Assembly (NCBI GenBank): GCA_017462485.1
Contig: JAFTRA010000006.1
Location: 65,275-129,274 of the forward strand
Direction of reading: 5' to 3'
From: Clostridia bacterium
GTDB lineage: Bacteria; Bacillota; Clostridia; Oscillospirales; CAG-272
DNA length: 64,000 nt
Shown here: in pieces, positions 50,901 to 59,449 of the stretch
Layout of the letters: each line of letters opens with the position of its first letter
Position numbering within the stretch: position 1 is the stretch's first letter
Position numbers and translations under genes: made by a program
The notes under the pieces: generated by a model
What the model saw: only the letters and a program-made list of their open reading frames with translations
What the model was told of the DNA's origin: nothing
Database searches by the model: none

Positions 50901-53172
50901 ACGTGTAGATATACGGCTTTCCATCCTCATCAAGCTCTATTTCATAAGGAACAGAGCCGTCGGCTACGTTAATCGTATATCCGTTTGCGAGGATTTTACC
51001 GCTTTCGGTAACAATTTGAGGAATTGACGCATCGGCGAGAAGCTTCGGCATAACGCCGGTTGCCGCATATGCCGCAAGCGCTTCGTTAACATCCTTAAGA
51101 ATAATTCCCGACAAGGTGATATCGCTGCTTACGGGAAGGTCTGCGTTCATAGCCTTGCCGCCGTTGAGAAGATAAGACTGACCGTTATTTACCACTTCGG
51201 AGGAGGATGTTCCGTCGCCGTAGGTTCTGACAAACACGTTATCTATGAGGAGCGTTTTACCCTCGTTGTCAACGCCCTGTATATCAAATCTGGGGCCCGC
51301 AAGATACGCGGTGGTGGTAGAATCGTCCTTCGTGTATGCTGTGCATGAGCCGACATACACACCGTTCACGTAGATATACGCCTTTCCCTTCGTCGGCGTG
51401 GTATCAATAACAGCGGTAAGGTGGTTCCAATCACCCGCATTGAGTTCGACAGAGGTTACATCGCCTTCGGTAAGATAAGTCGTTGTCTTTTCGGAAGAAT
51501 CGGTATATTGACCGTGCGCAACACCGTCTTCCGTTATTTTAAGAACAGTGACGTGAGCGGCACTACCGCTGCCGATTGAGCTAGACGTTCTCGCGTGAAG
51601 AGCAATAGTTATTTCGGGGAAGCCGTTACCGTCGGTAGCGAAATCCACGTCATAAACGAAAACGTTACGCTTACTCTGATCTACTCCCGTTGAAAGTCCA
51701 AAGACGGTTGTAGGTACCGAGCCATTAGCGTTACGTGTTCCGTTGGACTTGAATTTCCATACGTCATTGGTGCCTATCTTTATTTTTCCAGTTTCACCGC
51801 CGGGGTTCCAAACAAGAGTCGTAGAGGGACTCGTATTGAAAACGTTGAAGCTTACCGCTTCCTCGTCGGCAGAATCAGCATTCTTTACAACGTAAGGAGA
51901 AATATAGTTGCCATCGGGGCTATGAACGAATCTGTATTTAATTTCCTCTTCACCCTTGAATACTACTCCGTCAAGACCGCCGTCTTTGCTCAAAGCGTTA
52001 TAAGCGGTTGCGTTTACACGAACGCCCGGGGTAAACGTAGTAGTATATTTGGTATTGCTTTGAAGCTTTCCCGAAAGAGCCTTGGTGTAATTGAGGGTGG
52101 AATTCTTATCAAACACCACGTTAGCGGAATATACAAGACCCTTGGCGTTATTGCCATTATGAGTCAATGTGGAATTCTCGAATATAACCGCGCTGTCGTT
52201 ATACGTGCCGTTTACGTAAACGGGATAGAACGAGCCGGTAACGGTAGAATCCTTAACCTTAATATTACCGCCGATAGCAGCAAGTCCGCCAAAGACGCTG
52301 ATTTCGTCTTCTCTACCCGCAATTACGGTAACTCCGTCGGAAGCGTAGGTATCGCTAACCTCGGCGCACGAAGCCGTGAGGGTGGAGTTGTTTATAACTA
52401 TGAAGTCACCCGTCTCAAGATACGAGGTCGCATCACCGGGTACGGTCTGGCTCTCTATGAAGAAGAGGTTCGAGTTGGTTTCCACGCTGCAGTAATCCAT
52501 CTTAACGGTAGTTTTCTTGCTAAGCTGGATAACGCTTGCGTTCATACTCGCGCCCGTATTCGCAGTGATATTGACAACCGCAAAGCTAAAATCAACCTCC
52601 GCAAGCTCGGTAGCCGAGCCGTCCTTCGGAACGCAGAAGAGCGAGCCGCCGGCGATAGAACCCGAAACGGAAATGTTCTTAAAGCTCCAAGCACCGCTCG
52701 AAGCGTATATAAGATTGTTTGATTTTTCGCCCGTATGATTTACGGTAATTCCGTCGATAGCGCCTACAACGCTTACGTTAACGCCCTCAAGAGATTTGGT
52801 TGCGTTATATACGAGAGCGCCGCTCGTATTCACGGTACCGTCACCTGTGATAGTGAAGCTTACGTTCGACTTTTCAACTCTGAACGCAGAGTTAAGTCCC
52901 GAGGTAAGAGTATATCCTCCGAGATTAAGCGTCAAGTTCTTATTGACGAAAATCGTCGATGCAATCTCTGTATCCCCTGTAAGTGTAATCACAGTGTCAG
53001 CCTTTGCATTTTCAAATGCTTCGGTAAGACTTGCCGTCGTCACCACTTTGCCGCTTGCATCAACGTATGATGCTCCCGACGTACCGGCGTCAGCGCTTAC
53101 CACCATGATGAGCCCCGCGCATACTACTGCCAGGGACAGCACAAGAAGCAATGCTTTTGTGAGTTTCTTCAT
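47980..53172 (-). CDS. Giant secreted beta-helix/LamG protein 3
   Basis: A 1730-residue exported protein with signal peptide MKKLTKALLLVLSLAVVCAG (cleavage near VSA-D). The start at 53172 has AGGAGAAC upstream; a longer in-frame version is rejected. The domain plan is that of giant protein 1: beta-helix, LamG-like (DWNHLTAVIDTT, AYIYVNGVYVG), modules with FIGWSTVEGSE and NVYPVYEY (one extra copy here), second beta-helix, and C-terminal DAEKVLVYYALNYANEASKYF. A block of about 240 residues (from GGDLFRMN to ESLPIL) is about 80 percent identical to giant protein 1. It ends TPEETPAA. Surface function inferred. Confidence 0.86.
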   Translation of the reverse strand: MKKLTKALLLVLSLAVVCAGLIMVVSADAGTSGASYVDASGKVVTTASLTEAFENAKADTVITLTGDTEIASTIFVNKNLTLNLGGYTLTSGLNSAFRVEKSNVSFTITGDGTVNTSGALVYNATKSLEGVNVSVVGAIDGITVNHTGEKSNNLIYASSGAWSFKNISVSGSIAGGSLFCVPKDGSATELAEVDFSFAVVNITANTGASMNASVIQLSKKTTVKMDYCSVETNSNLFFIESQTVPGDATSYLETGDFIVINNSTLTASCAEVSDTYASDGVTVIAGREDEISVFGGLAAIGGNIKVKDSTVTGSFYPVYVNGTYNDSAVIFENSTLTHNGNNAKGLVYSANVVFDKNSTLNYTKALSGKLQSNTKYTTTFTPGVRVNATAYNALSKDGGLDGVVFKGEEEIKYRFVHSPDGNYISPYVVKNADSADEEAVSFNVFNTSPSTTLVWNPGGETGKIKIGTNDVWKFKSNGTRNANGSVPTTVFGLSTGVDQSKRNVFVYDVDFATDGNGFPEITIALHARTSSSIGSGSAAHVTVLKITEDGVAHGQYTDSSEKTTTYLTEGDVTSVELNAGDWNHLTAVIDTTPTKGKAYIYVNGVYVGSCTAYTKDDSTTTAYLAGPRFDIQGVDNEGKTLLIDNVFVRTYGDGTSSSEVVNNGQSYLLNGGKAMNADLPVSSDITLSGIILKDVNEALAAYAATGVMPKLLADASIPQIVTESGKILANGYTINVADGSVPYEIELDEDGKPYIYTFDKDSTDSVNFEFIYQDSENAAKVEEISEVKSGVVVSALVEVDVYNGFVVTREDGKKYTANFIGWSTVEGSEAVDTLLYTNLTFAYVKANNGATVNVYPVYEYVPYHIVNFKFFTGDIASESDLADASKYTDAYSCIVGEVPSSKLDSGVSAISKDNYKYDGHYYTVSSSNGWSTELNGTVADASKELTLEYAAAHSGETVNVYPTLKIKDYTWVIEDANGNYVKSGTTSTFYGSDWNKRGTNDDGSKAAHLYSGQVFLVHKDGLEFAAPVNPQSTAKDVNATQGTLGGSDDEHEFFNFDLNGHLLYSDWRSSGDKYSYGLFQPDPNDTYNVYSSRPGAQLIDVGGYKENANKELIYNGGDLFRMNSANSTINVGTVTVNGVDYPGSNLTVSANAIVRLHTNSPATATVNIDGCTLIQGVNTHADKALVYSYSGTTAGTANIKNATIVLPLGGYLVNNMTSTSTSVLFENCTIIAKENGDNLIKNSKSGGTITFDNCVTNGSIGADVDNAGTVIVKNTAAFANAYDAPEGYVNAKFNVKMTLGEGVESFTVHSTSLKDTGANSAPVYTEFVVSAESLPILANKVVKAEDALTVTYKGLGDNTDVTVSYAVGGNVEGVSIDSYSGNLFKFIHDGGFEEAFATNLQANATYTPTYTLEANVTGIKTGVTFNTDFKVNIYIPFEYSGKVTLADGSALFKYKDANGNEYLRLKDAIEIECDEVTDEIVFNLTVKDTIAGVTYTLEETLTVSILDYAKEVLSGDYTDAEKVLVYYALNYANEASKYFGGSEDVAVAETLTAYKKYRDMYSVNKNYAYPELETEENYAPALESVALNLTSNPDFVLTLKEGVAGTVTVTYGAKTATYTVATDGDRVITLEDVGVFALGENVTVTVISGGSVAAKSIASLSGFAKYHNDNAVVKEDEEATDSNLESAKCLDLIDALYEYVSVANLHNKGNLAKAIAEQATPTTPEETPAA

Positions 53173-53292
53173 GTTTGTTCTCCTCATTTGGTTTCTCCTT
53201 ATATACTTTCCATTTTTAAAATTCAACTTATTTCGTAGCGCCCTGCGCTTTTTGAAATTCAAAAAACTGCGCAATTATAGCTTTACATATAT

Positions 53293-53321
53293 ATTATATA
53301 ATAACGCCGCGAATAAATCAA
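53293..53321 (-). promoter_or_regulatory. Promoter of giant protein 3
   Basis: Minus strand TTGATT (53321-53316), 17-bp spacer, TATAAT (53298-53293). The leader is about 115 nt. The rest of 53173-53466 holds no gene. Confidence 0.65.
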
Positions 53322-53466
53322 TTAACAACTTTAATGAAAAAAGAATAACCTATTTGTTAGAAATCTACAATAAAGCCATTTTTTTGCCGTGTTGACGCAT
53401 AATTTAAAACCATCTATGTACCGAGTGCGGCCGAACAACAGTTTCTTCATTGACCTTACCGGAAGC

Positions 53467-53511
53467 AAAAAAACGCATCAAGCCTCGCAAACGTGACTTA
53501 ATGCGTTTTTT
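53467..53511. terminator. Bidirectional terminator after gmk
   Basis: AAAAAAACGCAT (53467-53478) pairs with ATGCGTTTTTT (53501-53511), with a 22-nt loop that can pair weakly inside. Confidence 0.8.
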
Positions 53512-53523
53512 CGTTTTCATTTT

Positions 53524-54192
53524 TTATACAGTCTTCTCAAATTCTCGCGCCTCCTCGGCAAAAGAAGCGGTTATTTTAATTTTAGCCGATTCGTCCATAA
53601 CAAATATGCCTTTTGACATGAGAGAAAGAGATTCTCGAGCCTGCTTCAAGCAAGCGTTAAGGTCGTTGTTCTCAAGATAGAGGTCAAAAAGCTCGTGCAT
53701 AGTATGCAGTTTTTTATAATCGGAGACGTTTTCGCGAAGACGTTTTTTAAGCGTTGCCGCCTTTTTCTCCGAGGGCTCGGACTGCATATCTCGCTTTTCA
53801 AGTCTTCTTTTAGCTTCTTCGAGCGAGGTGTAAACGTAGATAGCATAGACGGGCATATTAAGACGCTCCTTAAGAGAACGGACACCGTTGTAGTCTAAAA
53901 CGAGTATAGGATTTTTGTCCATATCCCATATGCGCTCCAGCTCGCACTTTCTCGTGCCGTAAAAGTTCTCGCTATACTCGGTGTACTCAAGCATATCACC
54001 GTCGGCAATAGCTTGCTTGAACTCGTCTTTATTCAAATAAATATATTCATCGTCCCTGCCGTCTCCTCTTCTCTCCCTCGTCGTAGCCGAGCGGCTCATC
54101 TCGAGGTTACCGAGAGACGCAATAAGCCCTTCGGCGACGGTGGTTTTACCGGCGCCGGAGGGTCCTGCGATTATTATAGCAAATTTGTCCAT
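53524..54192 (-). CDS. gmk: Guanylate kinase
   Basis: A 222-residue P-loop kinase that converts GMP to GDP. P-loop GPSGAGKT (10-17), GMP-binding SRSATTRERRGDGRDDEYIY (33-52) and LEYTEYSENFYGT (68-80) are the guanylate kinase signature. The C-terminus is about 20-30 residues longer than in E. coli Gmk. It lies 6 bp after serS in the same operon, an unusual pairing compared with the common gmk-rpoZ order, so a second gmk may exist elsewhere. Confidence 0.9.
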   Translation of the reverse strand: MDKFAIIIAGPSGAGKTTVAEGLIASLGNLEMSRSATTRERRGDGRDDEYIYLNKDEFKQAIADGDMLEYTEYSENFYGTRKCELERIWDMDKNPILVLDYNGVRSLKERLNMPVYAIYVYTSLEEAKRRLEKRDMQSEPSEKKAATLKKRLRENVSDYKKLHTMHELFDLYLENNDLNACLKQARESLSLMSKGIFVMDESAKIKITASFAEEAREFEKTV

Positions 54193-54198
54193 ACAGCC

Positions 54199-55488
54199 TT
54201 ACGCCTTGGGAACTATCTTCTCGACGCCGCCCATATAAGCGCGGAGCGCCTTGGGAATATTAACGCTGCCGTCATCATTGAGATTGTTCTCAAGGAACGC
54301 AATCAACATGCGCGGAGGAGCAACAACGGTGTTATTAAGCGTATGAGCCAGGTAAATTTTACCGTCAGCGCCCTTGACTCTGATTTTAAGGCGTCTTGCC
54401 TGCGCATCTCCAAGGTTAGAGCAGGAGCCTACCTCGAAATACTTCTTCTGTCTGGGTGACCAAGCCTCAACGTCAATAGACTTAACCTTGAGGTCAGCAA
54501 GGTCTCCCGAGCAGCACTCAAGAGTTCTTACAGGTATATCAAGAGTTCTGAAGAGGTCAACGGTATTCTGCCAGAGCTTATCAAACCACGCAGGCGACTC
54601 CTCGGGCTTACATACTACTATCATTTCCTGCTTTTCGAACTGGTGAATTCTATAAACGCCTCTTTCCTCTATACCGTGAGCTCCCTTCTCTTTTCTGAAG
54701 CAGGGAGAGTATGAGGTAAGAGTATGAGGAAGCGCTGCTTCGGGAATTATCTGGTCGATAAACTTACCTATCATAGAATGCTCCGACGTACCGATAAGAT
54801 AAAGATCCTCGCCCTCAATCTTATACATCATAGCGTCCATTTCCGCAAAGGACATAACGCCCGTTACAACGCCCGCACGAATCATATAGGGTGGAATACA
54901 GTAAGTGAAGCCGCGGTCTATCATAAAGTCTCTCGCATAGGAGATAACCGCTGAATGAAGTCTTGCGATATCGCCCATAAGGTAATAGAAGCCGTTACCC
55001 GCAACACGTCTTGCGCTATCAAGGTCGATTCCCGCAAATCTTTCCATAATCTCGGTATGGTAAGGAATTTCAAATTCGGGAACAACCGGCTCGCCGTAAC
55101 GCTCTACCTCTACATTCTCGCTATCATCTTTACCAATCGGTACAGTGGGGTCGATAATATTTGGAATGGTCATCATTATTTTCTGAACCTTTTCATTAAG
55201 CTCGGTTTCCTTCGCTTCAAGCTCAGCAAGCTCCGCAGCCTGCATAGATACAAGCTTCTTTGCCTCCTCCGCCTCGGCAAACTTCTTCTGACCCATAAGA
55301 GCGCCTATGGACTTCGATACTTTATTACGGTTTGCGCGAAGGTCATCGGCACGCTTCTTTGAAGCGCGAAGCTCCTCGTCAAGCGCTATCACCTCGTCAA
55401 CCAAGGGAAGCTTCGAATCCTGGAACTTCTTCTTTATGTTCTCACGAACTGCATCAGGATTCTCTCTCAAAAATTTAATGTCAATCAT
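54199..55488 (-). CDS. serS: Serine-tRNA ligase
   Basis: A 429-residue class II synthetase. The N-terminal coiled-coil tRNA-binding arm (about 28-100) is rich in Glu/Lys/Arg. Motif 2 is CFRKEKGAHGIEERGVYRIHQF and motif 3 includes NNTVVAPPRMLIAFLENN. TSEHSMIG for serine recognition is present. A SD (GGAGAAA) precedes the ATG. No T-box leader is visible in the 220 bp to fba, although serS often carries one in Firmicutes. Confidence 0.97.
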   Translation of the reverse strand: MIDIKFLRENPDAVRENIKKKFQDSKLPLVDEVIALDEELRASKKRADDLRANRNKVSKSIGALMGQKKFAEAEEAKKLVSMQAAELAELEAKETELNEKVQKIMMTIPNIIDPTVPIGKDDSENVEVERYGEPVVPEFEIPYHTEIMERFAGIDLDSARRVAGNGFYYLMGDIARLHSAVISYARDFMIDRGFTYCIPPYMIRAGVVTGVMSFAEMDAMMYKIEGEDLYLIGTSEHSMIGKFIDQIIPEAALPHTLTSYSPCFRKEKGAHGIEERGVYRIHQFEKQEMIVVCKPEESPAWFDKLWQNTVDLFRTLDIPVRTLECCSGDLADLKVKSIDVEAWSPRQKKYFEVGSCSNLGDAQARRLKIRVKGADGKIYLAHTLNNTVVAPPRMLIAFLENNLNDDGSVNIPKALRAYMGGVEKIVPKA

Positions 55489-55645
55489 TTTATTTCTCCT
55501 TAATCGTCTTTTCGGAAAATATTTTTACATTATATTATTATACATTACAAATTTCGAAATTTCAAGTGTTTAAAAAAAATATCGAAGTTTTTTGACTTCA
55601 CTTTTCATTTTTTCTGCCCGAGATGCAGATTTTTGCGAATAAGTA

Positions 55646-55674
55646 TTGATTTTCCTCAAAAAATGGTGTATAAT
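55646..55674 (+). promoter_or_regulatory. Promoter of fba
   Basis: TTGATT (55646-55651), 17-bp spacer, TATAAT (55669-55674), 39 bp before the ATG. Confidence 0.75.
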
Positions 55675-55712
55675 GACCTTTGTTCAATAAATTGTTTTTA
55701 AGGAGTTTCAAA

Positions 55713-56579
55713 ATGTTAGTTTCCGCTAAAGAAATGCTCGCTAAAGCAAGAGCAGGCCACTACGCTGTAGGTCAGTTCAATATCAACAACCTTGAATGGA
55801 CCAAGGCTATTCTTCTTACCGCAGAGGAGATGAAGTCTCCCGTTATTCTCGGTGTTTCCGAGGGCGCAGGTAAGTATATGTGTGGCTATGATACCATAGT
55901 TGGTATGGTTAACGGTATGATCAAGGGTCTCGGTATCACCGTTCCCGTTGCTCTTCACCTCGATCACGGTAGCTACGAGGGCGCTTATAAGTGCATCGAA
56001 GCAGGCTTCTCTTCCGTTATGTTCGACGGCTCTCACTACCCCATCGACGAGAATATCGCTAAAACCCGCGAGCTCGTTGAGGTTTGCAACAAAAAGGGAC
56101 TTTCCCTTGAGGCAGAGGTTGGCGCTATCGGCGGCGAAGAGGACGGAGTTATTGGCGGCGGTGAGGTTGCCGATCCCAAGGAATGCAAGATGATAGCCGA
56201 TCTCGGCGTTACTATGCTTGCTGCAGGTATCGGTAATATTCACGGTAAGTACCCTGAAAACTGGGCAGGTCTCCGCTTCGACGTTCTTGAGGCTATAAGC
56301 AACGAGGTCGGTGAGGATATGCCTCTCGTTCTTCACGGCGGTACGGGTATTCCTGCTGATATGATCAAGAGAGCTATCTCTCTCGGCGTTTCAAAAATCA
56401 ACGTTAACACCGAGTGCCAGCTTGCATTCGCTGCTGCTACACGTCAGTATATCGAAGAAGGCAAGGACCTTGTAGGAAAGGGCTTTGACCCGAGAAAAGT
56501 TCTCGCTCCCGGCGTTGAAGCTATAAAGGCTACCGTTAAGGAAAAGATTGAGCTCTTCGGCTCTGCTAACAAGGCATAA
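55713..56579 (+). CDS. fba: Class II fructose-bisphosphate aldolase
   Basis: A 288-residue zinc aldolase that splits fructose-1,6-bisphosphate in glycolysis. Zn ligands fall in VALHLDHGSYEGAYKCIEAG and in IGNIHGKYPE; LVLHGGTGIPADMIKRAI and INVNTECQLAF complete the active site. The start at 55713 (MLVSAKEM) follows AAGGAG at 55700-55705. Codon use is highly optimised, consistent with high expression. Monocistronic, with its own promoter and terminator. Confidence 0.96.
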   Translation: MLVSAKEMLAKARAGHYAVGQFNINNLEWTKAILLTAEEMKSPVILGVSEGAGKYMCGYDTIVGMVNGMIKGLGITVPVALHLDHGSYEGAYKCIEAGFSSVMFDGSHYPIDENIAKTRELVEVCNKKGLSLEAEVGAIGGEEDGVIGGGEVADPKECKMIADLGVTMLAAGIGNIHGKYPENWAGLRFDVLEAISNEVGEDMPLVLHGGTGIPADMIKRAISLGVSKINVNTECQLAFAAATRQYIEEGKDLVGKGFDPRKVLAPGVEAIKATVKEKIELFGSANKA

Positions 56580-56608
56580 ATCAATTCCCATTCTTAATAA
56601 AATGCGCT

Positions 56609-56640
56609 AAAAAAGGCTGCCCGACGGCAGCCTTTTTCTT
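56609..56640. terminator. Bidirectional terminator between fba and asparaginase
   Basis: GGCTGCC-CGAC-GGCAGCC flanked by AAAAAA and TTTTTC. Confidence 0.9.
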
Positions 56641-56780
56641 TATCTTTCAACGTAGGATAGCGATATATGATACACAGCATCAATGAGATATTTTCGCTTT
56701 ACGAACGTGTTAAAGCTAGTGTACCGTTATGGTACAAAACATATATTTTTCAGAAAAAATGTCGAAAAAAGTGGTATTTT

Positions 56781-57806
56781 TCAGTTTGCGGTGCTTTTGG
56801 TTAACTCTCCGACGATATCGGTTTCCATTTTTTCCTTGATGACCTCTTTGGAATAGCCCTTGCTAAAGAGATAGTAGAGCTTTGCTACGGCTGCCTCTGT
56901 CGTCATATCATAGCCGCTTACCGCACCCGCTTCGACCAGCTCCGAGCTTGCCGCATATGCGCCGAGAGAAACGGTTCCCTGCGGACACTGCGAGCAGACG
57001 GTTATCACAGCGCCTGCGGAAAATGCCGCTTTGATGATAGGAAGCAAGGCGCCACCTTCGCCGGGAATGTTCCCCGCGCCAAAGGTTTCGAGCACAACGC
57101 CCTTAAGCTTCTCGGTCATAACAACGTTAAAGAGGCTGAAGTTGATTCCGGGAAAAACCTTAAGAACGCCTATCGGTACTTCCGAGAACGGCGCAAATCT
57201 AAAGGGCTCGCCACTCTTTTTTATTTTTTGAGTCGGGAGATACCGTATATTTATGCCCGCTTCTGCAAGCGGCTGAAGATTAGGAGAATCAAAGGCTATA
57301 AGCCCATCGGCAGACATTTTAGTAGCTCGGTTTCCACGAAGCAGCTTTCCGCCAAAATAGAGGCACACTTCCCTTACCTCACCTGCCGCCGCTATAAGCA
57401 TCGAGGTTATAAGATTATCTCTTCCGTCGCTTCTTATCTCGCAGAGCGGAATTTGAGACCCGGTCAGAATTACCGGCTTATCGAGATTTTCAAGCATAAA
57501 GGAAAGAGATGAGGCGGTATATGCCATAGTATCCGTTCCGTGCAAAACAACAAATCCGTCATACTCATCGTAAAGCTCGGCAATTTTTCCGCCGATTCTG
57601 TTCCACTCGGATACCGCCATATTTGAGGAGTCGAGAAGCGGTGACAATTCGTGAAGCTCGTACTTCGGCATTCCGGGAACGGTAAGGTCGGATATACCGA
57701 GCAGCATTTCACCGAGGTATCCCTCCTTCGGGACGTAGCCTCTCTCGCTTCTCGTCATTCCTATCGTACCTCCCGTATGCAGAAGGCAAATTTTTTTATC
57801 TTTCAT
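56781..57806 (-). CDS. ansA: L-asparaginase, type I
   Basis: A 341-residue amidohydrolase that releases ammonia from asparagine. Catalytic threonines lie in HTGGTIGM (11-16) and in LHGTDTMAYTASS (89-100). The absence of a signal peptide indicates a cytoplasmic type I enzyme. FGAGNIPGEG and SQCPQGTVSLGAYA are the expected dimer segments. No SD of the usual strength is visible (AAAGGAAAC). Monocistronic. Confidence 0.93.
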   Translation of the reverse strand: MKDKKICLLHTGGTIGMTRSERGYVPKEGYLGEMLLGISDLTVPGMPKYELHELSPLLDSSNMAVSEWNRIGGKIAELYDEYDGFVVLHGTDTMAYTASSLSFMLENLDKPVILTGSQIPLCEIRSDGRDNLITSMLIAAAGEVREVCLYFGGKLLRGNRATKMSADGLIAFDSPNLQPLAEAGINIRYLPTQKIKKSGEPFRFAPFSEVPIGVLKVFPGINFSLFNVVMTEKLKGVVLETFGAGNIPGEGGALLPIIKAAFSAGAVITVCSQCPQGTVSLGAYAASSELVEAGAVSGYDMTTEAAVAKLYYLFSKGYSKEVIKEKMETDIVGELTKSTAN

Positions 57807-58049
57807 ATTGATTATGTTTCCTTTTCAGAGGGAGTTTGTATCCAAACGTTCTTTCTCCTATATTATATATCAAACACAGCGCAAAATCAAGTTATCCTAC
57901 GAAAGAAAAGATTTTTATTTTCGTTTTGAATATTTTTTATCCTTTCTGTCAATCTTTACGTTGTGAATCACTTTTCACGGTAAGTCAAAATAGCAGAATA
58001 AAAGAACAAAAAAATCAACAAATAAAAAAGGACAGGACGAAAATTCAAA

Positions 58050-58673
58050 ATGAAAAAGACAGTTTTACCCGCAATTTGCATACTATTGTGTACATTATTC
58101 ATCACTTTCATACCGACAGAGGCAGAAGCCGCGATTTATGACGATACGTTGAGGTTACATATTTTAGCGCCGTCAGATAGCACGGAGGACCAAAATCTTA
58201 AGCTTCTTATACGCGATATGGTTCTCGATAAATACGGCGCGCTTATCCGCGGCTGCTCCGATTCGGACGAAGCCGAGATGCGTCTGTATAAAAAAATACC
58301 TGAAATTAAAAGCGACTGTGAGGCTCTTGTTTCTGACACGGGACACGACTACTCGGTTGATATAAGCATTGCACGGGAATGGTATGACACAAGGGATTAC
58401 CGTGATTTTTCACTCCCCTGCGGAAAATATGCTTCTCTAAAAATCACGCTCGGCGAGGGTGAGGGTCAAAACTGGTGGTGCGTAATGTATCCGCCTATGT
58501 GCCTTGACGTTTGCGTATCCGAAGACGAAAATATAGGCAAGGAAACCGAAAAGGACAAAACCGAACAAAGCGGAGAAAAATACACAAAAGAAGAATACAA
58601 GCTAATAAGAGACAGGGGCTACCGTGTTAAGTTTAAGCTGCTTGAGGTTGCTTCTCTTCTTATAGATTCTTAA
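58050..58673 (+). CDS. spoIIR: Stage II sporulation protein R
   Basis: A 207-residue secreted signalling protein. It starts with a signal peptide (KKTVLPAICILLCTLFITF, about 2-20) and has the diagnostic TLRLHILAPSDSTEDQNLKL, GEGEGQNWWCVMYPPMCLD and C-terminal KFKLLEVASLL. In Bacillus it is made in the forespore under SigF and triggers SpoIIGA to process pro-SigE in the mother cell. Together with sigK at 4.4 kb it shows that the organism carries a sporulation programme. The SD is GGACAGGACG-like. Confidence 0.93.
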   Translation: MKKTVLPAICILLCTLFITFIPTEAEAAIYDDTLRLHILAPSDSTEDQNLKLLIRDMVLDKYGALIRGCSDSDEAEMRLYKKIPEIKSDCEALVSDTGHDYSVDISIAREWYDTRDYRDFSLPCGKYASLKITLGEGEGQNWWCVMYPPMCLDVCVSEDENIGKETEKDKTEQSGEKYTKEEYKLIRDRGYRVKFKLLEVASLLIDS

Positions 58674-58799
58674 GACGGAGATTCTTTTTCCTTTCTTGAT
58701 TTTACGGTAAGCTCTGCGTTTTATAGAAGCGGTATTTACAAAAAATACAGACTCTTCATAGCGTATTTTAAAAGCTAGAGGAAAACTTCTCTAAATCTG

Positions 58800-58828
58800 T
58801 TGATTTCGACACAAAACTGTGGTAAAAT
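58800..58828 (+). promoter_or_regulatory. Promoter of smpB
   Basis: TTGATT (58800-58805), 17-bp spacer, TAAAAT (58823-58828), 62 bp before the ATG. Confidence 0.65.
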
Positions 58829-58890
58829 AGTACAGGATAAAGAAAAAACAGTGTGTTTTTAAAGAACAAAGGTTTTATTACGGAGTTACA

Positions 58891-59355
58891 ATGAGCGAAA
58901 AAAAGACAGAAAAGATTATTGCAGACAATAGAAAGGCCCGTCACGATTATTTCGTTATTGAAAGCTTTGAGGCAGGTATAGAGTTGTTTGGAACAGAGGT
59001 AAAGTCGCTTCGCGCGGGCGGAGTTAACCTCAAGGATTCCTACTGCGAGATAGACCGAGGGGAGCTTTTTGCCCTCGGGGTACATATAAGCCCTTACGAG
59101 CAGGGCAATATTTTCAACAAGGACCCTCTTCGCCCAAAGCGCTTGCTTATGCACAAGAGGGAGATTATGAGACTTTCGGGACTGGTTTCCCGCGAGGGAT
59201 ATACCCTCGTTCCCCTCTCCCTTTACTTCAAGGGCTCTTACGTCAAAATGGCGCTCGGGCTTTGCAAGGGTAAAAAGCTCTACGACAAGCGAGACGATAT
59301 CGCAAAGCGCGATGCCGACAGGGTGATAGAGCGCAAGATGAAGGACAGGTACTAA
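58891..59355 (+). CDS. smpB: SsrA-binding protein SmpB
   Basis: A 154-residue RNA-binding protein that delivers tmRNA to stalled ribosomes. IIADNRKARHDYFVIESFEAG, GTEVKSLRAGGVNLKDSYC, the PLRPKRLLMHKREI segment and the basic C-terminus KKLYDKRDDIAKRDADRVIE are standard SmpB. The tmRNA gene itself is not in the window. The ATG at 58891 has CGGAG 8 nt upstream. Confidence 0.97.
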   Translation: MSEKKTEKIIADNRKARHDYFVIESFEAGIELFGTEVKSLRAGGVNLKDSYCEIDRGELFALGVHISPYEQGNIFNKDPLRPKRLLMHKREIMRLSGLVSREGYTLVPLSLYFKGSYVKMALGLCKGKKLYDKRDDIAKRDADRVIERKMKDRY

Positions 59356-59395
59356 AAGCTTCAATTTTCAATTTAATACGTTTCATTTTCCAATA

Positions 59396-59438
59396 AAAGA
59401 TGCTGCCTCAAATTTTCATTCAAGACAGCATCTTTTTT
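59396..59438. terminator. Bidirectional terminator after smpB
   Basis: AAAGATGCTG (59396-59405) pairs with CAGCATCTTT (59426-59435), followed by more T. Confidence 0.85.
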
Positions 59439-59449
59439 ATTTATGAAGG

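Noticed and set aside
55489..55645. T-box leader before serS (or before thrC or tyrS)
   Set aside because: No TGGNACCGCG-like T-box sequence or specifier stem is visible; spacers are short.
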